A stretch of 64,000 nt of DNA from Roseococcus sp. (GCA_026414745.1 JAOAIK010000007.1:1-64000); one strand, 5' to 3'. Counted from the stretch's first letter, positions 1-8,810 are shown. Translations and numbers: made by a program. The notes: generated from the sequence alone by a model not told the origin.

Positions 1-473
1 TGGCGCAGGCGCCCGGCAATGGCGGGATCGAGGCCCTGGCGGTGCTGGCCGATGGGCGGCTTATCGCGCTGGCCGAGCATTATGCCGATGCCGCCGATCC
101 CTCTCTGCGCTGGGCCTGGATCGGTGCGCCGGGGGCGTGGCAGCCGCGCCGCTATCGCCCCGCGGCGGGCTTTGCGCCGACCGGGGCGGCCGGCCTGCCT
201 GATGGCGGCGCCCTGGTGCTGGAGCGGCGCTTTGCCCTCTTCGGCGGGGGGTTTTCCTGCCGCCTGCTGTGCCTTGCGGCGGAGGTGCTTGCCGGGGATG
301 CTCCCTGGGCCGGGGAGCTGCTGCTGGAACTGCCCCCCGACGGCCCGGCGGAGAACTGGGAGGCGGTGGCGGTGGCGCGGCGGCCCGAGGGGCTGTGGGT
401 GGCGCTCGCCTCGGACGACAATGAGAGTCCGTTCCAGCGCAGCTTGCTTGCCTTCTACGCCTGGAGCAGCTGA
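1..473 (+). CDS. Esterase-like activity of phytase family protein (C-terminal part)
   Basis: The frame is open from the window edge, so the N-terminus is missing; about 156 residues are visible. They carry hallmarks of the phytase-like esterase family (beta-propeller type): an NGGIEALAVL strand, a PTGAAGLPDGGALVLERRF block, and the closing SDDN-x-SPFQRSLL motif. Proteins of this family are usually exported. The substrate is unknown and 'phytase-like' describes the fold only. The last 19 bases overlap the end of the opposing kinase-like gene, so the two converge tail to tail. Confidence 0.8.
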   Translation, partial: AQAPGNGGIEALAVLADGRLIALAEHYADAADPSLRWAWIGAPGAWQPRRYRPAAGFAPTGAAGLPDGGALVLERRFALFGGGFSCRLLCLAAEVLAGDAPWAGELLLELPPDGPAENWEAVAVARRPEGLWVALASDDNESPFQRSLLAFYAWSS

Positions 474-1246
474 CGGTCGGAACGGTCGAGCGGGGAGGGC
501 AGGGCGGCCTCGGCCTGCGGTGAGAGCAGGCGCCGGGCGGGAAGGATGAGCCAGATGCGGCTGCCGATGCCGGGGGCGCTTTCCATCAGCAGCTCTCCGC
601 CATGGGCGCGCAGCAGCGACCGGGCGAGGCTGAGCCCGGAATCGAGCCCGCGCGAGCCGTGGTGCGGGGCGCCCTGCTGCAGGTCATGGGCGGCGATGCC
701 CGCGCCTTCGGCCTCGACCAGGATGGCCGGGTCCTGACCGACGCGGGCCAAGCGGAGGGAGATCGCATCCTCGGGCCCGCATTGGCCGGCGGTGCGCACC
801 AGGACCTGCACGAGCGCACCGCGCAGGGCACGCGGATCGGCCACCAGCTCGAGCTCCCGCAGCGCAGAATCGAGGCGGCAAGGCCGCGCCGCAGGCCCGA
901 GCTGGGCCTTGGCCTGGGCCTCGGCCTCGATCAGGAGGGGGCCGAGCTTGACCGGCTCCTCCGTCAGCCGGCGCGGCTGCCGATGAGCGCCCAGGTGATC
1001 GGCCAGGATGAGCATGCGCAGCGCGAGGCTCTCCGGCAGGCCGGGGTTGCGCAGGGCACCGCGCGCATGGTCCTGCAGCGCGATGGCCATCCCGTGCAGT
1101 TCGGCCGCGGCCTGCTGCATGCGCCGTTCGGCTTCCGTGCGGACAAAGCGCCAGCGCAGGCCGCGCCCGATCAGGATGCCGACAAGGGCGAGAGCGGCAC
1201 AGGAGAGGGTGGACAACCAGGATGCTTCGGCCGGCAGGACGATCAT
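455..1246 (-). CDS. Histidine-kinase-like membrane protein with degenerate ATPase domain
   Basis: The protein has 263 residues. One N-terminal membrane segment lies at about residues 9-28, followed by a helical region and a C-terminal part resembling the HATPase_c domain of sensor kinases (GAGIA, then GLSLARSLLRAHGGEL and GIGSRIWLILP). I do not see a canonical H-box (HExRTP-like), and the N-box asparagine is not obvious, so it may be a non-catalytic or unusual kinase. No response regulator is adjacent. It lies downstream of dnaA on the same strand, about 58 bases away, and could be read through from it. What it senses cannot be said. Confidence 0.6.
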   Translation of the reverse strand: MIVLPAEASWLSTLSCAALALVGILIGRGLRWRFVRTEAERRMQQAAAELHGMAIALQDHARGALRNPGLPESLALRMLILADHLGAHRQPRRLTEEPVKLGPLLIEAEAQAKAQLGPAARPCRLDSALRELELVADPRALRGALVQVLVRTAGQCGPEDAISLRLARVGQDPAILVEAEGAGIAAHDLQQGAPHHGSRGLDSGLSLARSLLRAHGGELLMESAPGIGSRIWLILPARRLLSPQAEAALPSPLDRSDRQLLQA

Positions 1247-1304
1247 GACGCCATCCTGCCGGCCTCTGCTGAAGTTCCGCTTAACGCGGGCGAGGGGCGT
1301 GCGA

Positions 1305-2744
1305 TCAGCCCTCGAGCATGCGGCGCAGCAGCTTCACATCCTCGGCCAGCGCCGCATCCTCGGCCATCAGCTGCTGGATCCGCGCCACCGCATGCATGAC
1401 CGTGGTGTGGTCGCGGTTGCCGAAGCGCCGGCCGATCTCGGGCAGGGAGCGGCTGGTCAGCTGCTTGGCCAGATACATCGCGACCTGCCGCGGCCGCGCC
1501 ACATTGCGGGCGCGGCGGGCGCTGTACATGTCGGTCATGCGGATGGAGTAGTGCTCGGCCACCCGCCGCTGGATGTCCTCGATGCTGATGCGCTTCTCAT
1601 GGCTGCGCAGCAGGTCGGAGAGCACCTCCCCGACATTGTCGAGGGTGATCGGCCGGCCGAACAGCTTGGCGTGGGCGACCAGGCGGTTGAGCGCCCCCTC
1701 GAGATCGCGGACGTTGGAGGCGATCTTGTGGGCGAGCAGGTCGAGCACCTTCTCCGGGATCGGCACGCCGGCCGCGGCCGCCTTGGCCTGGAGGATTGAG
1801 AGGCGCAGCTCATAGGTGGTGGCGTGGATATCGGCCACGATCCCGCCGCCGAGCCGCGTGCGCAGCCGGTCCTCGATGCCGGAGAGGTCATTGGGCGACT
1901 TGTCGGCGCTGACCACGATCTGCTTGCCGGCATCGACCAGCGCGTTGAAGGTGTGGAAGAACTCCTCCTGCGTGTTGTCCTTGCCGATCAGGAACTGCAG
2001 GTCGTCGATCATCAGCACATCGACCGACCGCAGCTGCTGCTTGAACTCGATCGTGCTGCCGCCGCGCAGCGCGCCGATGAAGCGGTACATGAACTTCTCG
2101 GCGCTCATGTAGGCGACCGGCTTGCCGGGATAGGCAGCGCGGATCGCCCAGGCGATCGCGTGCATGAGATGCGTCTTGCCGAGCCCCACGCCCCCGTAGA
2201 GGAAGAGCGGATTGAAACCGGCCGCCGCCGGGCGTTCGGCCACGCGGCGGGCGCAGGCATGGGCAAACTCGTTGGGCTTGCCGACGATGAAGGTCTCGAA
2301 GGTCAGGCGCGGATCGAGCGGGGCCATCCAATCCGGCTCGCGCCCGGCCTCGGCCGGCGCACGGGGCGCGGCCCGCGCTGCGGGCTCGAGCGCCGGCGCC
2401 AGGCCTTGCTCCTCCTCTCCCGCTTCATCGCCGGCGGCTGCGGCATCCGGTGCGACCCGGAACTCGAGCCGCCGCAAGCCGGGCCATTCCTGCATGGCAA
2501 GGGCGCGCAGCCGATCTCCGTAATGGTCGCGCACCCAGTCGCGCAGGAAGCGCGAGGGCAGCGCGATCACGCCCACCTCCCCCTCGATCCCCTGGAGGAC
2601 CATCTGCCGCAGCCAGTTTCGGTACTCGACCTCGCCGACCTCGCTGCGCAGGCGCGCGCGGATCCTGGCCCATTGCGGCGCGATCCTGCCGGCATCCGGG
2701 GGGACATGGCCGGGTTCTTTCGTCATCCAGGACACCTGCCTCAC
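1305..2744 (-). CDS. dnaA: Chromosomal replication initiator protein DnaA
   Basis: DnaA binds DnaA boxes at oriC and opens the duplex to start replication. All four domains are present in about 479 residues: N-terminal helical domain I, a variable Ala/Glu/Pro-rich linker (about 100-140), the AAA+ domain with Walker A GGVGLGKT and Walker B LMIDDLQF, and the C-terminal DNA-binding domain with the signature RDHTTVMHAV. The start given is a GTG preceded on the minus strand by GGGAGA. An in-frame ATG six codons in (2726) is a good alternative. rpsT lies upstream on the same strand, an arrangement common in alphaproteobacteria. Confidence 0.97.
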   Translation of the reverse strand: MRQVSWMTKEPGHVPPDAGRIAPQWARIRARLRSEVGEVEYRNWLRQMVLQGIEGEVGVIALPSRFLRDWVRDHYGDRLRALAMQEWPGLRRLEFRVAPDAAAAGDEAGEEEQGLAPALEPAARAAPRAPAEAGREPDWMAPLDPRLTFETFIVGKPNEFAHACARRVAERPAAAGFNPLFLYGGVGLGKTHLMHAIAWAIRAAYPGKPVAYMSAEKFMYRFIGALRGGSTIEFKQQLRSVDVLMIDDLQFLIGKDNTQEEFFHTFNALVDAGKQIVVSADKSPNDLSGIEDRLRTRLGGGIVADIHATTYELRLSILQAKAAAAGVPIPEKVLDLLAHKIASNVRDLEGALNRLVAHAKLFGRPITLDNVGEVLSDLLRSHEKRISIEDIQRRVAEHYSIRMTDMYSARRARNVARPRQVAMYLAKQLTSRSLPEIGRRFGNRDHTTVMHAVARIQQLMAEDAALAEDVKLLRRMLEG

Positions 2745-2951
2745 ATTTTTCTCCCGATCGGTCGCCGGGTTCCCCTCTGCGCGGGCCGACCCGGTCCGGG
2801 CGCATCGCGCCGGGGGTGGACCGGGCCCTCCCGCAACAAGATGTTACGTCCTGGTGGCGGTCGGCGGCAAATGCAAAACCCGCATGACCGTGAAACTTGG
2901 CCGTGGTGTTGCAGATAAACCACCGTCATGCACAATCATAGATCGGAGGCA

Positions 2952-2985
2952 TAAAATAAGGCGCCGCTGTGAATACTCGGCGCCT
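2952..2985 (-). terminator. Rho-independent terminator of rpsT
   Basis: An 8-bp perfect stem (AGGCGCCG at 2959-2966 with CGGCGCCT at 2978-2985) encloses an 11-base loop. Read on the minus strand it is followed by TATTTTAT. It begins 27 bases past the rpsT stop, so it should end the rpsT transcript before dnaA and give dnaA its own promoter. Confidence 0.75.
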
Positions 2986-3012
2986 CAGACAAACTGTGAT
3001 TGACGAAAACGA

Positions 3013-3285
3013 TCAGCTCTGGGCCGGAATGGCCTTGATCCTGGCGGAGAGGCGCGAGAGCTTGCGCGCCACAGTATTGCGGTGCAGCACACCCTTGCTG
3101 CACGCCCGCTGCAGCTCGGGCTGCGCGGCGCGCAAGGCGGCCAACGCCTCCTCCTTCCGGCCGGCCGCGATGGCTTGTTCCACCTTGCGCAGGAAGGTGC
3201 GCACGCGCGACCGGCGCGCCCGGTTGCGCGCCGTGCGCTTGGCGGTCTGGCGGATGCGCTTGCGGGCGGAAGCGGTATTGGCCAT
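3013..3285 (-). CDS. rpsT: 30S ribosomal protein S20
   Basis: S20 binds 16S rRNA early in assembly of the small ribosomal subunit. The 90-residue protein is basic and helical, beginning [13 protein letters not shown] and containing the typical [16 protein letters not shown] and [14 protein letters not shown] segments; length matches the family (about 86-90). It is transcribed away from the fatty-acid gene and towards dnaA, and is followed by an intrinsic terminator, so it is probably a separate transcript. Confidence 0.97.
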   Translation of the reverse strand: MANTASARKRIRQTAKRTARNRARRSRVRTFLRKVEQAIAAGRKEEALAALRAAQPELQRACSKGVLHRNTVARKLSRLSARIKAIPAQS

Positions 3286-3420
3286 GGCGAGTCAGCTACC
3301 GAGCAAAAGAGGATCTGAAGCGGAGGCTACGCGGCGGCGCCGCGAGAGGGCCGGGTTCTAGTCCCGCCACCGTGCCAGCGTCAAGGCGCACCGCCATCGC
3401 CCAGACCGATGCCTTCCCTC

Positions 3421-4197
3421 TCATCGATGCGCGAAGTTGGGTCGACGCTTCTCGACGAAGGCGGCCATGCCCTCCTTCTGGTCGGCCGTGGCGAAGAGGC
3501 TCTGGAACAGGCGCCGTTCGAAGCGAACCCCTTCGGAGAGCGTGGTCTCAAAGGCGCGATTGACCGCCTCCTTGGCCATCGCCACGGCCGGGCGCGAGAG
3601 GGTGGCGATCTTCTCCGCGATCGCCAGCGCCTCCTCGATCAGCTTCTCGGCCGGCACCACCCGCGCCACCAGCCCGCAGCGTTCGGCCTCGGCCGCATCC
3701 ATCATCCGTCCGGTGAGGCAGAGATCCATCGCCTTGGCCTTGCCGACCGCACGGGTCAGCCGCTGCGTCCCGCCCGCGCCGGGAATGATGCCGAGATTGA
3801 TCTCCGGCTGGCCGAAGCGCGCCGTCTCGGCGGCGACGATGATGTCGCACATCATCGCGAGTTCGCAGCCGCCGCCCAGGGCAAAGCCGGCCACCGCCGC
3901 GATCACCGGCTTGCGGATCGTGGTCACCACCTCCCAATGCGCGGCGATGAAGTCATGCTCATAGACCGCCGGGAAGCTGCGCTCCCGCATCTCCTTGATG
4001 TCGGCGCCCGCGGCGAAGGCCTTCTCGTTGCCGGTGATGATGATCGCCGCCACCGCCGGGTCGGCATCGAAGCGGCGCAGCGCCTCGCCGAGCTCGCGCA
4101 TCAGCTGATCGCACAGGGCATTGAGCGCTTGCGGACGGTTGAGGCGGATCAGCGCCGCCGCTCCGCGCATCTCCGTCAGGATCATCTCATAGGCCAT
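3421..4197 (-). CDS. Enoyl-CoA hydratase (crotonase family)
   Basis: The enzyme adds water across 2-trans-enoyl-CoA in beta-oxidation. The 258-residue protein has the crotonase oxyanion-hole region (AAGADIKEM) and both catalytic glutamates of true hydratases, E112 in [11 protein letters not shown] and E132 in [19 protein letters not shown], twenty residues apart as in the mitochondrial enzyme. It is a single gene with no beta-oxidation partners nearby. A role in short-chain or phenylacetate-type degradation (paaF/fadB1-like) is possible, but the substrate cannot be read from sequence. Confidence 0.92.
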   Translation of the reverse strand: MAYEMILTEMRGAAALIRLNRPQALNALCDQLMRELGEALRRFDADPAVAAIIITGNEKAFAAGADIKEMRERSFPAVYEHDFIAAHWEVVTTIRKPVIAAVAGFALGGGCELAMMCDIIVAAETARFGQPEINLGIIPGAGGTQRLTRAVGKAKAMDLCLTGRMMDAAEAERCGLVARVVPAEKLIEEALAIAEKIATLSRPAVAMAKEAVNRAFETTLSEGVRFERRLFQSLFATADQKEGMAAFVEKRRPNFAHR

Positions 4198-4282
4198 CAG
4201 CGCTTCTCTCCAACCGAAGCCTCTTGCCCGAAGCTAGATCAGCCGGCCGTGGATCGGAAATGCCGGGGGGTCCAAACAAAGC

Positions 4283-4310
4283 GGCCTGGCCACGTTGCCG
4301 TGGCCAGGCC
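4283..4310. repeat. Perfect 12-bp inverted repeat (hairpin)
   Basis: GGCCTGGCCACG (4283-4294) pairs perfectly with CGTGGCCAGGCC (4299-4310) around a TTGC loop. On the minus strand it is followed by TTTGTTT, which looks terminator-like, but no minus-strand gene lies upstream of it. It sits 86 bases upstream of the enoyl-CoA hydratase start and could be a leader structure for that gene. Confidence 0.55.
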
Positions 4311-4457
4311 GTGGCCGCCGGGAGACAGCCAGTTCGGCGGGGACTTGCCGGGATCAGCCCCCGCCTCAGGCCCGCACAGCTGGCCGCGGCACGGCCGCGC
4401 CGCCGGCCAAGTGGGGCGGGCGCAGACTGCCGCGGCCCACCCTTCGCCGGCGTGGGG

Positions 4458-4473
4458 CGAAGCTTAAGCTTCG
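4458..4473. promoter_or_regulatory. 16-bp perfect palindrome, possible operator
   Basis: CGAAGCTTAAGCTTCG is fully self-complementary and relatively AT-rich for its surroundings. It lies about 180 bases upstream of the protease-response regulator-kinase operon. Such symmetry in an intergenic region suggests a binding site for a dimeric regulator; which one is unknown. Confidence 0.35.
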
Positions 4474-4654
4474 GCAATGGCGAGGAAAGAACTCGGGCAT
4501 CGGCGCAGGTCAGACCGGCGCCGCGCAGGCCTTGAAGAAGGCCCCGTCCTGACAGAATTTTCACCCATGCCCGATGCCGGAGTCGGGCCGTCAGCCATCT
4601 CCGGCGCCGCGATCGCAACAGATGCCACAGCACCCCCTTGCCGAGAGCCTCGCC

Positions 4655-5737
4655 ATGCCCCCTCCGTCGCCACCCGACGCCTGCCCGCCCAGGCGCCGGC
4701 TGATCCTCGGTGCGGTCGGGCTCTCCGCTGCTGCCCTGGCCGGCTGCAGCGCGCCGGCCACGGCGCAGCGCGGCCTGCCCGACTTCGCCGACCTGGCCGA
4801 GCGCGTGCTGCCCTCGGTCGTCAACATCGCGGTCCAGAGCGAGACCGTCATCCCCATCCCGCCCGAGTTCCGCGGCACCCCCTTCGAGCGCTATTTCCGC
4901 GGCCGGCGCGAACGCGTGCAGGGGGCGGGCAGCGGCTTCATCATCGACCCCTCGGGCTTCATCGTCACCAACCATCACGTCATCGGCCATGCCCAGCGCG
5001 TCACGGTGGCGCTGCAGAACGGCACCGAACTGCCGGCCCGGGTGGTCGGGACCGATGAGCTGACCGACCTCGCCCTGCTGCGGGTAGAGACGCGCACGCC
5101 CCTGCCGGCGCTGACCTGGGGCTCCTCGGCGCGTGCCAGGGTCGGGGAGTGGGTGATGACCGCGGGCAACCCCTTCGGCCTGGGCGGGACCATCACGGTC
5201 GGCATCATCTCCGCGCGCGGGCGCGACATCGGGGCCGGCCCCTTCGATGACTTCATCCAGACCGATGCCGCGATCAATCCGGGCAACTCCGGCGGGCCGG
5301 TGTTCAACCTGGCGGGAGAGGTGATCGGCATCTCCACCGCCATCTACTCGCCCTCGGGCGCGAATGCCGGGATTGCCTTCGCCACCCCCTCCGATCTGGC
5401 GCGGCCGGTGATCGAGCAGCTGCGGCGCGAAGGCCGGGTCGAGCGCGGCTGGCTCGGCGTCTCGGTGCAGGAGCTGGTGGGGGAGGAGGCCCGCGGCGGC
5501 CGGCGCGCCGTGCTGGTGACCGATCTCGTGCGCAACGGCCCGGCTGCCCGCGCCGGGCTGCGCGTGGGCGATATCGTGGTCGCGATCAACGGCGAGCGGA
5601 TCGAGAACTCCCGCCAGCTCGTGCGCGCGGTGGCGGCGGTTCCGCCCGGCCAGTCGGTGCGCCTGTCGGTGCAGCGCGACGGCCGCACCCAGGAGGTGAC
5701 CGTGCAGGTCGGGCGCCGCCCCTCGGGCGCGGGCTGA
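4655..5737 (+). CDS. HtrA/Do-type trypsin-like serine protease, probable lipoprotein
   Basis: This periplasmic quality-control protease has 360 residues from the ATG chosen. The N-terminus reads RRRLILGAVGL followed by the lipobox LAGC, so it is probably a membrane-anchored lipoprotein, possibly Tat-exported because of the paired arginines. The catalytic triad is visible: H108 (TNHHVIG), D138 (ELTDLALLRV) and S212 (GNSGGPV). One C-terminal PDZ domain (about 265-355) makes it DegS-like in layout rather than two-PDZ DegP. An earlier in-frame ATG at 4622 would only lengthen the segment before the signal. The response regulator follows 43 bases later, suggesting envelope-stress linkage. Confidence 0.9.
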   Translation: MPPPSPPDACPPRRRLILGAVGLSAAALAGCSAPATAQRGLPDFADLAERVLPSVVNIAVQSETVIPIPPEFRGTPFERYFRGRRERVQGAGSGFIIDPSGFIVTNHHVIGHAQRVTVALQNGTELPARVVGTDELTDLALLRVETRTPLPALTWGSSARARVGEWVMTAGNPFGLGGTITVGIISARGRDIGAGPFDDFIQTDAAINPGNSGGPVFNLAGEVIGISTAIYSPSGANAGIAFATPSDLARPVIEQLRREGRVERGWLGVSVQELVGEEARGGRRAVLVTDLVRNGPAARAGLRVGDIVVAINGERIENSRQLVRAVAAVPPGQSVRLSVQRDGRTQEVTVQVGRRPSGAG

Positions 5738-5780
5738 GGCCTGAGCCAGGGCCGGCCGGGAGAGCGAGAGGCAAGAGAAG

Positions 5781-6461
5781 ATGCGGATTCTGCTGGTCGA
5801 GGACGACGCTGAAGTCGCCCGTTTCGTCAAGAAGGGGCTGCAGGAGGCGGGGCATACCGTCGAGCATGTGACCAATGGCCGCGACGGGCTGTTCCTGGCC
5901 GCGAGCGAGCCGTTCGACCTGCTGGTGCTGGATCGGATGCTCCCGGGCGGGGTGGACGGGGTGCGCCTGGTGGAGACGCTGCGCGGTCAGGGCAACCGCA
6001 CCCCGGTGCTGTTCCTCTCGGCGCTCAGTGCGGTCGATGAGCGGGTCAAGGGCCTCAAGGCCGGTGGCGATGACTATCTGGTCAAGCCCTTCGCGTTCGC
6101 CGAACTGCTCGCCCGCGTCGAGGCGCTGGGCCGGCGGCCGAGCGTCGATGCCCCGGTGACCAAGCTGCGCGTGGCCGATCTCGAACTCGATCTGCTCGCG
6201 CGCACCGTCACCCGCGCCGGCAAGAAGATCGACGTCCAGCCGCGGGAGTTCCGCCTGCTGGAACACCTGATGCGCCATGCCGGGCAGGTGGTCACCCGCA
6301 CCATGCTGCTCGAGAAGGTCTGGGACTACCACTTCGACCCGCAGACCAACGTGATCGACGTCCATGTCTCGCGCCTGCGGCAGAAGCTCGACCGCGGCTT
6401 CGACAAGCCGCTGATCCATACCGTGCGCAATGCGGGCTATATGATCCGCGCTGAGCCGTGA
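5781..6461 (+). CDS. OmpR/PhoB-family response regulator
   Basis: This DNA-binding regulator is activated by phosphorylation of an aspartate. It has 226 residues: receiver domain about 1-118 with acidic pocket E7-D8-D9, phospho-acceptor D51 (LLVLDRMLPGG) and the conserved Lys in YLVKPF; then a winged-helix DNA-binding domain about 130-225 (REFRLLEHLM, VWDYHFDP, VIDVHVSRLRQKL). Its stop overlaps the GTG start of the sensor kinase by four bases (GTGA), so the pair is translationally coupled. It is preceded by the HtrA-type protease, a likely member of the same regulon. Confidence 0.95.
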   Translation: MRILLVEDDAEVARFVKKGLQEAGHTVEHVTNGRDGLFLAASEPFDLLVLDRMLPGGVDGVRLVETLRGQGNRTPVLFLSALSAVDERVKGLKAGGDDYLVKPFAFAELLARVEALGRRPSVDAPVTKLRVADLELDLLARTVTRAGKKIDVQPREFRLLEHLMRHAGQVVTRTMLLEKVWDYHFDPQTNVIDVHVSRLRQKLDRGFDKPLIHTVRNAGYMIRAEP

Positions 6462-7888
6462 CCGCCCCGGCGCCGCCCGCGCGGAATCGGCCGCTGCCGG
6501 GCCTGCGCCCTGCGCTGCCGCGCCTGTTGCAGAGTGCGGGGCTGCGTTTCGCTGTCCTCTTCACCCTGGTCTTCGCCCTGGGCACCGTGGTGCTGGTGGC
6601 GGTGCTCTGGATCGCCACCGCCGCCTCGATCGACCGGCAGCTGCTGGCGGCCATCCGCGCCGATGCGGTGGCGCTGGCCGAGCGCTGGCGGACCGGCGGG
6701 GAGAGTGCGCTGATCGATGCGATCGAGGAGCGCATCGCCACCGATTCCACCAACCAGGCGCTCTATCTGCTGACGGATCGGCAGGGCGTGAAGCTCGCCG
6801 GCAATCTCGGCGCCTGGCCCGAGGGGGTCGAGATCGGCGCGAGCTTCCAGCGCACCAGCATCGTGCACGAGGGCGTGGCGGCCGATGCCCGGATCATCAC
6901 GCGCGATCTCGGCGGCCTGCGGCTGCTGGTCGGCCGCGACGAGGCCGAGCGGGTGCAGCTGCGCCTGCTGCTGACCGAAGGCGTGGTCTGGTCGCTCGGC
7001 GCCTCCCTGGTGATCGCGCTGATGGGAGCGGCGCTGATCCGCCAGGCGCTGGTCAACCGGCTGGATCCTGCCCTGCGGACGGCGATGCAGATCGCGGCCG
7101 GGGATCTGGCGCGACGGGTGCCGCTGTCGGGCCGCGGCGACGAGTTCGACCGCCTGGCCGAGACGATGAATGCCATGCTCGACCGCATCGAGGCGCTGAT
7201 GCAGGGCATCAAGGGAGTCTCGGATGCGATCGCGCATGACCTGCGCACGCCGATCGCGCGCGCCCGCTCCAAGCTCGAGGCGGGGCTTGCCCATGCGCGG
7301 GATGAGGGCGAGCTGCGGGCGGCGATGGAGGAGGGCATCGCCGATCTCGACCAGGTCAGCCGCATCTTCCAGGCCCTGCTGCGCATCGCGGAGGCCGAGG
7401 CGGGTGCGCGCCGCGCCGCCTTCGCCCCCTTCGACCTCACTGAGATGCTGCAGGATGCGGCCGAGTTCTATTCGGTGGCCGCGGAGGCGCGCGACCAGCA
7501 GCTGACGCTCGAGGCCAGGCCCGGCCTGCGCATGGTGGGCGATCGCGATCTGCTGCTGCAGGCGGTGATGAACCTGCTCGACAATGCCGTGAAGTTCACG
7601 CCGGAGGGCGGCCGCATCGTCCTCGCGGCCCAGCCGCAGGGGGAGGGCTGGGTGGAGGTGACGGTGGCCGACAGCGGCCCGGGCCTTGCTCCGGCAGACC
7701 GAGCCCGCGCGGGGGAGCGCTTCTTCCGCGCCGATGCCTCGCGCAACACGCCCGGGTCGGGCCTCGGCCTGTCCTTGGTGCGGGCGGTGGCGGCACTGCA
7801 TCGCGGCAGCCTGGAGCTGGCCGATGCCAAGCCGGGGGCCGACCCGCCCGGCCTGCTGGTGCGGCTGCGCCTGCCCCGGGCGAGCTGA
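6458..7888 (+). CDS. Sensor histidine kinase (EnvZ/PhoQ-like)
   Basis: This inner-membrane kinase is the partner of the preceding regulator. The 476-residue protein has two membrane segments (about 27-52 and 170-195) flanking a periplasmic sensor region of about 115 residues, then HAMP (about 195-248), HisKA with phospho-acceptor H260 in AIAHDLRTPI, and a HATPase domain with N-box (NLLDNAVKFT), DSGPGL and GSGLGLSLV boxes. It starts with GTG overlapping the regulator's stop. The gene order with HtrA suggests it senses envelope damage, but the ligand is not deducible. Confidence 0.95.
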   Translation: MTAPAPPARNRPLPGLRPALPRLLQSAGLRFAVLFTLVFALGTVVLVAVLWIATAASIDRQLLAAIRADAVALAERWRTGGESALIDAIEERIATDSTNQALYLLTDRQGVKLAGNLGAWPEGVEIGASFQRTSIVHEGVAADARIITRDLGGLRLLVGRDEAERVQLRLLLTEGVVWSLGASLVIALMGAALIRQALVNRLDPALRTAMQIAAGDLARRVPLSGRGDEFDRLAETMNAMLDRIEALMQGIKGVSDAIAHDLRTPIARARSKLEAGLAHARDEGELRAAMEEGIADLDQVSRIFQALLRIAEAEAGARRAAFAPFDLTEMLQDAAEFYSVAAEARDQQLTLEARPGLRMVGDRDLLLQAVMNLLDNAVKFTPEGGRIVLAAQPQGEGWVEVTVADSGPGLAPADRARAGERFFRADASRNTPGSGLGLSLVRAVAALHRGSLELADAKPGADPPGLLVRLRLPRAS

Positions 7889-7951
7889 CCTGCAGGCAAA
7901 GGCATGCGATTTGCCCTTGCTTTGGGCGATCCAGCCAGCCTAGGTAAGGGC

Positions 7952-8344
7952 ATGCCGCGAAAGAAGGCGTTCCTGACCGCATGCTTGCTGCTGTTGCTGG
8001 CCTGGAGCCAGACGGCGGCGGCGCAGGGCACGCGCGGGGCAGTGCGGGAGACGCAGGCGGCCCCGTTCCCCGGCACCCAGCTCCTGCCGGAACTGCCGCG
8101 GCTCGGGGCGGCTCCGGTGGAGGCCAGGTCGACGCACGAACTGGCCCCGCGCCCGCGCCTCGATCTCGAAGGCCCGCGGGCGGTGTCGAACCCGCACGGT
8201 CAGCCGCAGATCGCACCCGCCTTCATCGCCCCGCGCCTTCCGGGGCGCGGCTTTGCGCAGGAGAATGCCTCCCCGGGTTCGATCAACGAACGCCTCTTCC
8301 GCCCCGCCCCGGGGGCGCGCGTCTCGATCCCGATGAGCTGGTAG
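7952..8344 (+). CDS. Small secreted protein of unknown function
   Basis: About 130 residues from the ATG at 7952, which is preceded by AAGGG and gives a classical signal peptide (KK, then LTACLLLLLAW, cleavage after TAAAQG). The mature part is Pro/Arg-rich, low in hydrophobics and without recognisable domains or cysteine pairs. An upstream ATG at 7904 would bury the signal. It is not recognised; its position behind the envelope-stress pair is the only functional hint. Confidence 0.55.
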   Translation: MPRKKAFLTACLLLLLAWSQTAAAQGTRGAVRETQAAPFPGTQLLPELPRLGAAPVEARSTHELAPRPRLDLEGPRAVSNPHGQPQIAPAFIAPRLPGRGFAQENASPGSINERLFRPAPGARVSIPMSW

Positions 8345-8366
8345 GGCGGGCGCCCTCGGCCGCCGG

Positions 8367-8810
8367 TCACTCGGCCCGCAGCGCCGCCCGCGCCTCCTGC
8401 AGCCCGTCCGGATCGGTCAGCGCCGCCAGCCTGCGGCCCGCCGCCAGGGCGAAACGCTGCAGCAGCGCCCGCCGCCGGGCGGGCGGGAGCGGATGGTCGG
8501 GCGCTTCGCGCAGCAGGCAGCCGGCTGCCCCCTCGGCCACGATCACCCCGACCCCCTGGGGCAGCAGGGCGGGCGGGAAGGCGGGATCGACCGCGAAATA
8601 GAGGCGATCGCAGAAGGCGCGATAGCGCGGCCATTTGCGGTCGGCCAGGATATCGCGCGGGCCGGATTTCGCCTCGAGGATCAGGAACCGCCCATCCGGG
8701 CGCAGCACCCAGAGATCGGCGCGCAGCCCCTCGGGCAGCACGGCCTCGGGCAGGGCGGCCCAGCCCTGCAGCAGGCAGAAGCGCAGGGCCGCGCGCTGCA
8801 CCGGGCTCAC
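8367..8810 (-). CDS. mmcB: MmcB family DNA repair protein
   Basis: This 147-residue nuclease-fold protein (DUF1052) is known from alphaproteobacteria, where Caulobacter mmcB is damage-induced and needed for mitomycin C tolerance. Visible family features are [22 protein letters not shown], the [18 protein letters not shown] block and GVGVIVAE. The Asp/Glu-x-Lys arrangement in LEAKSG resembles a PD-(D/E)xK core. Its ATG overlaps the stop of the upstream phhB gene by four bases, so the two are co-transcribed. Confidence 0.85.
   Translation of the reverse strand: MSPVQRAALRFCLLQGWAALPEAVLPEGLRADLWVLRPDGRFLILEAKSGPRDILADRKWPRYRAFCDRLYFAVDPAFPPALLPQGVGVIVAEGAAGCLLREAPDHPLPPARRRALLQRFALAAGRRLAALTDPDGLQEARAALRAE

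Larger units (their letters stand above)
4198..4654. other. Non-coding interval between divergent echA and htrA-type gene
   Basis: This 457-base stretch separates two divergent genes. It holds a 12-bp hairpin (4283-4310) and a 16-bp palindrome (4458-4473), both listed separately. I see no convincing coding region; open frames here are GC-driven. Promoters for both flanking genes should lie here, but no clear -35/-10 pair stands out. Confidence 0.5.

Noticed and set aside
4574-4654. Upstream extension of the HtrA-type protein
   Set aside because: Would put 27 extra residues before the signal sequence, and no clear ribosome binding site supports it.
4187-5875. Long minus-strand open frame (562 codons) over the HtrA-type gene
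   Set aside because: It is antisense to a protease with an intact catalytic triad, has low-complexity Arg/Gly/Ala-rich translation and no family match; GC bias alone keeps it open.
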